DNA of 8,656 nt from Nocardia sp. (GTDB lineage: Bacteria; Actinomycetota; Actinomycetes; Mycobacteriales; Mycobacteriaceae): NCBI GenBank assembly GCA_013361595.1, contig JABFXT010000749.1, forward strand, positions 1-8,656. Reading direction: 5' to 3'. The notes under the pieces were generated by a model. That model had not been told where the DNA came from, ran no database searches, and worked only from the letters and a program-made list of their open reading frames with translations. The position numbers were made by a program, and so were the translations under genes. Below are positions 1-5,709 of the stretch, piece by piece. Every line of letters starts with the position of its first letter. Positions within the stretch are counted from its first letter, which is position 1.

Positions 1-3
1 GGG

Positions 4-92
4 TCGGGGCCCTATTAACCCCGGTTCTTCACTCCTGCGCTCAGTCGCTGCGCTCCTTCGCTACGTCGCTCCAGAACCGGGGCGGGCCCCGA
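4..92. repeat. Long imperfect inverted repeat downstream of the sterol operon
   Basis: Two nested pairs of arms are visible. The outer pair is TCGGGGCCC (4-12) with GGGCCCCGA (84-92). The inner pair is CCCCGGTTCT (19-28) with AGAACCGGGG (73-82). They are separated by TATTAA on the left and a single C on the right, giving 19 paired bases. The 44-base loop (29-72) is itself repetitive, with TCGCT three times and CTGCGCTC twice. The element lies about 100 bp past the fadE29 stop codon, so it may end that operon's transcript or be a genome-wide palindromic repeat. No clear U-tract is seen. The rest of the gap, 93-190, holds only a short inverted repeat, CGGTCA/TGACCG (144-160), and no gene. Confidence 0.75.
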
Positions 93-190
93 GCACGGAT
101 GCCGACTGTCCGGAGTGGGCAGGAAGCGCGTGCGCGTTTGCTTCGGTCAACCGGTGACCGCATCCGATCGGGCACCCTGCCGCACACCCA

Positions 191-1360
191 TCAGCGGGGC
201 ACTCGCGGGAGTTTCAGGCCCGCGGAGGCGACGAGCTCGCGCATCACTTCGGTCACGCCGCCACCGAAAGTCACCACCACGTTCTGCTTCGTCCGCCGAT
301 CGAGCCAGGTGAGCAGTTCGGCCGTGGCGGGTTCGGACGAGTCACCGAAGCGGCCGACGACCTCCTCGGCCAGCCGGCCCGCCTCCTGGAGCGATTCGGT
401 GGAGAAGATCTTGGTCGCCGAAGCGTCCGCGATGACCTGCGACGGATCGATGTCCGGATCGTCGGCGGTGGCGGCCACCTGCCAGTTCAGCAGTTCGTTC
501 AGCCTGGTCATGGCGTGGATCCGGCCCAGTGCCCGGCGCGCGTCGGGATCGTCGAGGACGCCCCGCGGGCGGGCCCAGTCGCGGACCCGGTCGTAGAGCT
601 GTTCGATCTTGCCGGACGGTCCCAGGCTGACCCGCTCGTGATTGAGCTGGGTGGTGATCAGCCGCCAGCCCTTGTTCTCCTCCCCGACCAGCATGTTCGC
701 CGGAACCTTGACGCTGTCGAAGTAGGTGGCGTTGGTGTGGTGGGCACCGTCGGCGGTGATGATCGGAGTCCAGGAGTAGCCCGGGTCCTTCGTATCCGCG
801 ATCAGGATGGTGATCGCGCGGTGCCGGTCCGCCACCGGGCCGGTCCGGCAGGCCAGCCAGATGTAGTCGGCCTCGTGCGCACCGGTGGTGAAGATCTTCT
901 GGCCGTTGACGATCCAATCGCCGGAATCGTCCCTGGACGCGCTGGTGCGCAGCGCCGCCAGGTCGGTACCGGCTTCCGGTTCGGAGTACCCGATGGCGAA
1001 ATGGATATCGCCGGCCAGGATCCCCGGCAGGAATTTCTCTTTCTGCTCCGGTGTCCCGTCCTGCTGCAGCGTCGGGCCGACGGTCAGCAACGTGACCAGC
1101 GGCAGCGGGACATCGGCCCGGGAGGCCTCGTTGTAGAAGATCTGCTGTTCGACCGGGCCGAAACCCTGGCCGCCGTATTCCTTGGGCCAGCCGACACCCA
1201 GCCAGCCGTCGCGGCCCATCCGGCGCACCACCTCGCGGTAGGCGTCACCGTGCCGGTTGACCGACATCTCGGCGGACTCCTCCGGCGTGACGAGTTCGGC
1301 GAAGTAGGCGCGCAGGTCGTCGCGTAGTTTGTGTTGTTCGCTGGTCAGATCGATGAACAC
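191..1360 (-). CDS. fadE29: Steroid side-chain acyl-CoA dehydrogenase FadE29 (ChsE2), catalytic subunit
   Basis: This flavoprotein of 389 residues closely matches remembered M. tuberculosis FadE29 (about 387 aa), including the N-terminus MFIDLT, the segment ADGAHHTNATY and the C-terminus LPRVPR. In that species FadE29 and FadE28 form a heterotetramer. It dehydrogenates 3-oxopregn-4-ene-20-carboxyl-CoA, the last side-chain intermediate of cholesterol, in the cytoplasm. Visible family motifs are YSEPEAGTDLAALRT (125-139) and NGQKIFTTGAHEADY (152-166). Glu242 in NHERV sits where the catalytic base lies in related dehydrogenases. The usual FAD-contacting RxQFG motif is missing, which fits a partner supplying it. 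The GTG start at 1360 was chosen because it matches the family N-terminus and has a G-rich stretch 5-9 nt upstream; an ATG 43 codons earlier would run deep into fadE28. It overlaps the fadE28 end by 16 bp, which suggests translational coupling. Confidence 0.92.
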   Translation of the reverse strand: MFIDLTSEQHKLRDDLRAYFAELVTPEESAEMSVNRHGDAYREVVRRMGRDGWLGVGWPKEYGGQGFGPVEQQIFYNEASRADVPLPLVTLLTVGPTLQQDGTPEQKEKFLPGILAGDIHFAIGYSEPEAGTDLAALRTSASRDDSGDWIVNGQKIFTTGAHEADYIWLACRTGPVADRHRAITILIADTKDPGYSWTPIITADGAHHTNATYFDSVKVPANMLVGEENKGWRLITTQLNHERVSLGPSGKIEQLYDRVRDWARPRGVLDDPDARRALGRIHAMTRLNELLNWQVAATADDPDIDPSQVIADASATKIFSTESLQEAGRLAEEVVGRFGDSSEPATAELLTWLDRRTKQNVVVTFGGGVTEVMRELVASAGLKLPRVPR

Positions 1361-2409
1361 CCTGCCCCCAATCGTTCGAGCCGCAAGTCGGCGCCGCCCA
1401 GCCAGCGGGCGAGGTCCTTGGACTGTGAGTAGTAGCGATGCATGGAGTGGGTGACATCCACTCCGATACCGCCGTGCAGGTGATGACATTTCTGCATGGC
1501 ACGCGGCAGTTCCGCGGCCACAGTGTAGGCGAGCACGTTCAGATCGTCGTCGATCCGCCGCTGCCGCTCCGGATTCGAATCATCTTGTCCGAGAGCCCAA
1601 TTGACTGCGACCGCCGCCACATGCAGTGTCCGGGACACCACGTAGAGGTCGGCGATCTGCTGGGCCACCGCCTGGAACTCGGCGAGCGGCCGGTTGAACT
1701 GGTGCCGCGTGCCCACGTGGGCGGCGGTCAATTTCACCGCACCCGAGAGCAATCCGTCGGCCGCCGCGCCGATGGCGGCGAGGACGAACCGGTGCAGCCG
1801 CGGACCCGCGTCCGGCAGCCACCGTTCGGCGGGTACCACGATCCCGTCCAGTTTCACCGAGAACTCCGCGAGTTCCCCGGAAATCGAGGAGGGGGTGAGT
1901 GCGAGCCCCGGCGCGGCCGCATCGACCAGGGCGACCCCGGAATCCGTGGTCACCAGCAGCCAGCGCGCCTGATCCGCGCACGGTACGGCCACTTTGTAGC
2001 CGGTGATCCGCACCTCGTCGCCGATCACCTCGGCCTTGGTGGTGGGTTCGGTGGTCAGTGGGGCTCCGGGTTCGCTGATGGCGGCGGTGAGTACCGCGCC
2101 CTCGGCCACTGCCGGGAACACCTCCGCGGCCACCGCCTCGGATACCGCCCCCAGCAGGGGCAGCACTCCGAAGCCCAGGGTGGGTAGTGCCGGTGCCGCC
2201 ACCGCGTCGGTGGCCAGTTCCGTCAGCAGCACCGATACGGCGTCGATACCCATATCGTCGCCGCCGTACTGCTCCGGTAGCGCTACCGACAGCAGGCCGG
2301 TAGCCACCAGTTTCGGCCAGAGTCCGGCGTCGCGCGCCGCCTCCCGCACCAGGAGTCCCACGACGACCACGGCCCCCGCCTCCTGGGCCTCGTCTCGGTT
2401 GAAGTCCAC
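1345..2409 (-). CDS. fadE28: Steroid side-chain acyl-CoA dehydrogenase FadE28 (ChsE1), partner subunit
   Basis: The product has 354 residues; M. tuberculosis FadE28 is about 339. The C-terminal stretch with CHHLHGGIGVDVT (308-320), MHRYYS (323-328) and KDL (331-333) is very like that protein. It has the acyl-CoA dehydrogenase fold, with TRHQF (234-238) corresponding to the FAD-contacting RxQF motif and HLHGGIG in the C-terminal helical domain. At the position where FadE29 has its catalytic Glu, the sequence reads RLHRFVLAAIG (204-214) with no acidic residue, so it is probably not catalytic alone. It should form the heterotetramer with the overlapping downstream gene product, joining its flavin motif to the partner's base. 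The GTG start at 2409 has GGAGAG six bases upstream (minus strand, 2416-2421). It lies 93 bp after fadE34 with no convincing terminator between, so one operon is likely. Confidence 0.9.
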   Translation of the reverse strand: MDFNRDEAQEAGAVVVVGLLVREAARDAGLWPKLVATGLLSVALPEQYGGDDMGIDAVSVLLTELATDAVAAPALPTLGFGVLPLLGAVSEAVAAEVFPAVAEGAVLTAAISEPGAPLTTEPTTKAEVIGDEVRITGYKVAVPCADQARWLLVTTDSGVALVDAAAPGLALTPSSISGELAEFSVKLDGIVVPAERWLPDAGPRLHRFVLAAIGAAADGLLSGAVKLTAAHVGTRHQFNRPLAEFQAVAQQIADLYVVSRTLHVAAVAVNWALGQDDSNPERQRRIDDDLNVLAYTVAAELPRAMQKCHHLHGGIGVDVTHSMHRYYSQSKDLARWLGGADLRLERLGAGCSSI

Positions 2410-2415
2410 GTTCTG

Positions 2416-2421
2416 CTCTCC
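2416..2421 (-). promoter_or_regulatory. Ribosome binding site of fadE28
   Basis: GGAGAG on the minus strand lies six bases before the GTG at 2409. It supports that start and shows fadE28 can initiate independently despite the 93-bp gap after fadE34. The gap itself (2410-2502) shows no KstR palindrome and only a weak 5-bp stem (2480-2492). Confidence 0.6.
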
Positions 2422-2502
2422 AGTCGTCGCACGTATCAGGCGTACCTCCGCATTCGCTCCGGCCGGCCCGGATCGCGGATGGGCTACGCCCAGCAGGTCA
2501 AA

Positions 2503-4671
2503 TCAACCGGCCGCGTCGCGGGGTAGGCCGAGAATCCGCTCGGCTGCCACGGTCAACAGGATCTGCTCGGTGCCACCCGCGATCGACAGACAGCGGGTGA
2601 GCAGGAATTCCGAGGTGTCCTCGGTCGTTCGCGCGCCGGTCGCGCCGGCCACTTCGACGGCGAACTCGGCGACCGCCTGCCGATGCCGCACGCCCACGAG
2701 TTTGCGCACGCTGCTCTGCGCGCCGGGATCGGCGCCGGCCAGGATCCGGACCGCCGCGCGCTGTTCGAGCAGCAGCCCGGCGATGGCATCGGCGACGAAA
2801 CCGCCCAGCCGATCGTTCAGCAGCTCCGACCCGCGACCGGTGGCCGGTAGTTTGGCGATCAGTTCCTCGAGCGCCGGCCCGATCCCGTTACCGCTCATCG
2901 CGACCCGTTCGGCGGACAGGGTCGCGCGGGCGATCTTCCAGCCGTTGCCCAGCGCGCCGACCACACAGTCGTCGGGAACGAAGACCCCGTCCAGGAAGAC
3001 CTCGCTGAACCGGGCCTCCCCGGTGATCTGCACCAGCGGCCGGATATCGATCCCGGCACTGCGCATATCGACCAGGAAATAGCTGATGCCCTTGTGCTTG
3101 GGCGCGCTCGCGTCGGTACGGGCCAGGCAGATGGCCCAGTTGGCTTCTTTCGCCAGTGAGGTCCACACCTTCTGACCGTTGAGTATCCAACCGCCCTCGG
3201 TGCGTTCGGCGGTGGTGCGCAGTGCCGCCAGATCCGAACCGGCGCCCGGTTCGCTGAACAGCTGGCACCAGACCACCTCGCCGCGCAGGGTCGGCCAGGC
3301 GAAACGTTCGATCTGCTCGGGGGTGCCGTGCTGCAGCAGGGTCGGCACGGCCCAGCCGCCGATGGTGAGATCGGGAACGGTCAGCCCGGCCCGCCGCAGT
3401 TCCTCGGAGATGACCAGCCCGGCCATCGGATCCGCGCCGCGACCGTAGGGCGCGGGCCAATGCGGCATTATCAGCCCGGCGTCGGCCAGCGCACCGCGCT
3501 GTTCGTCACCCGGCAGCGCCGCGATCCGCGCCACCTCGGCGGCGAGTTCGCCGGTGGCCACTTCGGTATCGGTCTCGCCGCCGACCAGTGCCGCGTCGGC
3601 GAAGACCCGGTCGGCGCCGGTGGTGCGCCGCGCACCGGCCCGGGTGAGTTCGGTGACGCGGGCCCGCCAGTGGGCACCGCCGCCGAGCAGCTGACGCAGC
3701 GCCGTCGCCCGGCGCAGGTACAGGTGTGCGTCGTGTTCCCAGGTGAAGCCGATACCGCCGAGTACCTGGATGCAGTCCTTCGCGGTTTCCACCGCGGCGT
3801 CCAGACTGATGGTGGCGGCGATCGCGGCCGCGATCGGCAGTTCGGACCCGCCGGAGTCCACGGCGGCCGCGGCGTCGGCGGCCACCGACCGGATGAGTTC
3901 GGTGCGGCACAGCATCCACGCGCAGATGTGTTTGACCGCCTGGAACGACCCGATTTTGCGCCCGAACTGTTCGCGCACCTTCGCGTACTCGACCGCCGTG
4001 GACAGGCACCAGCCCGTCACGCCCGCCAGCTCGGCCACGAACAACGCCACCAGCAGGTCTTCCACCGCGTATCCGGGCGCGAACACCGCGTCCGGGTCGA
4101 CCTGTACGCCGGTACAGCGCACCCGGGCCAGCGAAGTGGTGAGATCGAGGGGTTCCAGGGCTTCGAGTTGCAGTCCGGGCGTATCGGGCCCGAGCAGGCA
4201 CCAGCGCCGACCGTCCGCGGTGTCCACCGGCACCAGCACCGCTGTCCCGGGGGCGGCGCCGAGCACCGATTCCCAGGTCCCGCTGAGGGACCCGGCGCTG
4301 TCGAGCACCGGACCACCGGGCGCGGACTCCGCTCCGCCGACCGTGTCCAGCGCGACCCCGCAGGGCTGCTCCTCCGGTAACCGCCCGCCCGTCACCAGCC
4401 CGGCTTCGGCGCTGGTCAGCAGGGGGCCGCCGTCCATGTCGTGCGCCGCCTGTTCGATGAATACGGCCAGATCGGAGACCGATCCGCCCGCGCCGCCCGC
4501 GTCCTCGGCCACCGCCACCCGGAAGATTCCGAGATCGGTCAGCGTTGGCCAGTACGTACGCCAGAAGTCGGTCGCGTCGGCCCGCATTGTTGCAATCGGT
4601 TGCGCCGCTGCTGCCCACCCGCTCATCGACTGTTGAACGGCTTTATGCTCGTCAGTGGTGGCGATGGTCAC
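2503..4671 (-). CDS. fadE34: Double-length steroid acyl-CoA dehydrogenase FadE34 (ChsE3-like)
   Basis: This protein of 722 residues carries two acyl-CoA dehydrogenase units in one chain and closely resembles remembered M. tuberculosis FadE34 (about 711 aa). FadE34/ChsE3 is reported to dehydrogenate 3-oxochol-4-en-24-oyl-CoA, the five-carbon side-chain intermediate of cholesterol. The N-terminal unit (about 1-345) has VREQFGRKIGSFQAVKH (232-248) and CIQVLGGIGFTWEHD (300-314), but no catalytic Glu at the usual place. The C-terminal unit (about 385-722) has FSEPGAGSDLAALRT (472-486), GQKVWTS (499-505), a likely base Glu588 in SAERV, and AGGTEQILL (698-706). The GTG start at 4671 has an AAAGGCGG stretch about 8 nt upstream; a nearby ATG (4678-4676) is out of frame. 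It is first in the operon, and its start codon lies 35 bp from the KstR box. The same fadE34/kstR neighbourhood exists in mycobacteria. Confidence 0.93.
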   Translation of the reverse strand: MTIATTDEHKAVQQSMSGWAAAAQPIATMRADATDFWRTYWPTLTDLGIFRVAVAEDAGGAGGSVSDLAVFIEQAAHDMDGGPLLTSAEAGLVTGGRLPEEQPCGVALDTVGGAESAPGGPVLDSAGSLSGTWESVLGAAPGTAVLVPVDTADGRRWCLLGPDTPGLQLEALEPLDLTTSLARVRCTGVQVDPDAVFAPGYAVEDLLVALFVAELAGVTGWCLSTAVEYAKVREQFGRKIGSFQAVKHICAWMLCRTELIRSVAADAAAAVDSGGSELPIAAAIAATISLDAAVETAKDCIQVLGGIGFTWEHDAHLYLRRATALRQLLGGGAHWRARVTELTRAGARRTTGADRVFADAALVGGETDTEVATGELAAEVARIAALPGDEQRGALADAGLIMPHWPAPYGRGADPMAGLVISEELRRAGLTVPDLTIGGWAVPTLLQHGTPEQIERFAWPTLRGEVVWCQLFSEPGAGSDLAALRTTAERTEGGWILNGQKVWTSLAKEANWAICLARTDASAPKHKGISYFLVDMRSAGIDIRPLVQITGEARFSEVFLDGVFVPDDCVVGALGNGWKIARATLSAERVAMSGNGIGPALEELIAKLPATGRGSELLNDRLGGFVADAIAGLLLEQRAAVRILAGADPGAQSSVRKLVGVRHRQAVAEFAVEVAGATGARTTEDTSEFLLTRCLSIAGGTEQILLTVAAERILGLPRDAAG

Positions 4672-4706
4672 AGTCCATACCGCCTTTCCGGCGTGACTCC
4701 CACACC

Positions 4707-4720
4707 TAGAACATGTTCTA
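4707..4720. promoter_or_regulatory. KstR operator (perfect 14-bp palindrome)
   Basis: TAGAACATGTTCTA is a perfect palindrome that fits the published KstR consensus TNNAACNNGTTNNA at every fixed position. It is the only such site I find in the divergent region, 35 bp from the fadE34 start codon and 91 bp from the kstR start codon. One repressor site should therefore control both the dehydrogenase operon and kstR itself. It overlaps the candidate -10 hexamers of both directions. Confidence 0.93.
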
Positions 4721-4724
4721 ATAT
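4719..4724 (+). promoter_or_regulatory. Candidate -10 box of kstR
   Basis: TAATAT fits the actinobacterial -10 pattern TANNNT and overlaps the last two bases of the KstR palindrome. A start near 4731 would leave a leader of about 80 nt. On the opposite strand GATATT (4720-4725) could be the -10 of the fadE34 operon, making two back-to-back promoters over one operator. No convincing -35 is visible in either direction. Inferred from sequence only. Confidence 0.35.
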
Positions 4725-4794
4725 CCTCGGCGGGCGGAAGTCAAGAGACGCACCCACCGCATCGCCGCACGCGCTAACGTCCGCGATACGTCAC

Positions 4795-4802
4795 GGAAAG
4801 GA
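4795..4802 (+). promoter_or_regulatory. Ribosome binding site of kstR
   Basis: GGAAAGGA lies 9 bases before the ATG at 4812. It settles the kstR start and so supports the extra N-terminal residues relative to the mycobacterial protein. Confidence 0.75.
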
Positions 4803-4811
4803 CTTCACTCC

Positions 4812-5453
4812 ATGGCCAGCCCCTCCCGTTCCCAGCCCGGCGATTCGGGTGCGGCCGCCGCCCCCGTCACCACGCTGCGGGAGGACGAACTGAGCTCCGC
4901 GGCGCAACGCGAACGTCGTAAGCGGATCCTGGACGCGACCCTCGCGCTCGCCTCCAAGGGTGGTTACGACGCGGTGCAGATGCGCGCGGTGGCCGAACGG
5001 GCCGATGTCGCGGTGGGCACCCTGTACCGGTACTTCCCGTCCAAAGTGCACCTGCTGGTCTCGGCGCTGGCTCGGGAGTTCGAGCAATTCGAGGGCAAAC
5101 GCAAACCGCTCGCCGGCCAGTCGCCGGAGGAGCGCATGCACGCGCTGCTCTCCCAGATCACCCGGATGATGCAGCGCGATCCGCTGCTCACCGAGGCCAT
5201 GACCCGTGCGTTCATGTTCGCCGACGCATCGGCCGCCGCCGAGGTCGACCGGGTCGGCAAGGTGATGGACCGGGTGTTCGCCCGGGCCATGAACGACGGT
5301 GAACCCACCGATCGCCAGCTCGCCATCGCCCGCGTCATCAGCGATGTGTGGTTGTCGAATCTGGTCGCCTGGCTCACCCGTCGCGCATCCGCGACCGATG
5401 TCTCCGAACGGCTCGAACTGACCGTCGACCTCCTGCTCGGCAAACGCGCCTGA
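4812..5453 (+). CDS. kstR: TetR-family repressor of sterol catabolism, KstR
   Basis: The product has 213 residues. From about residue 22 it matches remembered M. tuberculosis KstR strongly, including SSAAQRERRKRILDAT (28-43) and MRAVAERADVAVGTLYRYF (57-75), the helix-turn-helix with its recognition helix. Also matching are DPLLTEAMTRAF and ARVISDVWLSNLVAWLTRR in the C-terminal ligand and dimerisation domain. KstR represses the large sterol-degradation regulon and is released by a 3-oxo-cholestenoyl-CoA intermediate. The first 20 or so residues, rich in Ser, Pro and Ala, have no counterpart that I recall and look disordered. The ATG at 4812 is supported by a good ribosome binding site. It is transcribed divergently from the dehydrogenase operon, with a KstR box between them, so autoregulation is expected. 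Confidence 0.95.
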   Translation: MASPSRSQPGDSGAAAAPVTTLREDELSSAAQRERRKRILDATLALASKGGYDAVQMRAVAERADVAVGTLYRYFPSKVHLLVSALAREFEQFEGKRKPLAGQSPEERMHALLSQITRMMQRDPLLTEAMTRAFMFADASAAAEVDRVGKVMDRVFARAMNDGEPTDRQLAIARVISDVWLSNLVAWLTRRASATDVSERLELTVDLLLGKRA

Positions 5454-5648
5454 GATCCCGCACGCCGGTCCGCCCGCGTCCGGCCACGGCTGTCGGCGCC
5501 CCGGTTGCCGATTACGGTGGCCCCCGGCGGTATCCAGGCGTTCGCTACCGGCTCGGACACCACGCCCACCGACACGAATCGCACGTTCACCGGCGCCGCG
5601 CGCCTGGGTCACCTGCCCGCACTTCCCGCCGAATCGGATCGGCGAACG

Positions 5649-5664
5649 TGACACAGTATTGTCA
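5649..5664. promoter_or_regulatory. Short inverted repeat upstream of the trehalose gene, possible operator
   Basis: TGACA (5649-5653) and TGTCA (5660-5664) are separated by six bases and end 45 bp before the gene start. The geometry would suit a dimeric regulator, but the arms are short and no known family consensus is matched. Confidence 0.25.
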
Positions 5665-5697
5665 TGCGCGCCCCCTCTTAACGAAAACTCCGATCAA

Positions 5698-5703
5698 TAG
5701 GTT
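5698..5703 (+). promoter_or_regulatory. Candidate -10 box giving a leaderless trehalose-gene transcript
   Basis: TAGGTT fits TANNNT and ends six bases before the GTG at 5710, so transcription could begin at the start codon. The Shine-Dalgarno match upstream of this GTG is poor, which fits leaderless translation as seen in many actinobacterial genes. No -35 is evident. This is an inference from spacing. Confidence 0.3.
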
Positions 5704-5709
5704 GGATGT

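Larger units (their letters stand above)
5454..5709. other. Intergenic region between kstR and the trehalose gene
   Basis: I see no supportable gene here. The kstR reading frame happens to stay open after its stop codon until TGA at 5649-5651, and a minus-strand frame is open through 5454-5590. Neither has a good ribosome binding site or a recognisable family. No strong terminator follows kstR; GCCGG/CCGGC (5464-5484) is a weak stem. The last 60 bases become AT-richer and should hold the promoter of the downstream gene. Confidence 0.6.

Noticed and set aside
144..160. CGGTCA-N5-TGACCG as the fadE29 terminator or an operator
   Set aside because: Six-base arms are weak in GC-rich DNA, and nothing else supports a function.
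515..1327. Plus-strand frames opposite the dehydrogenases, also 1438-2187, 2003-3082 and 3328-4380
   Set aside because: No family resemblance and composition typical of antisense shadows. The minus-strand genes match known proteins along their whole length.
2404..2417. A second KstR box before fadE28
   Set aside because: Only an ACGTTCT-like half is present; the AAC half-site and the palindrome are missing.
2480..2492. TGGGC-TAC-GCCCA hairpin after fadE34 as a terminator
   Set aside because: Only five base pairs, a three-base loop and no U-tract; too weak to split the operon.
4791..5654. Minus-strand frames across kstR and the following gap
   Set aside because: They cover a clear kstR gene, and the part outside it (5454-5654) has no recognisable family or ribosome binding site.
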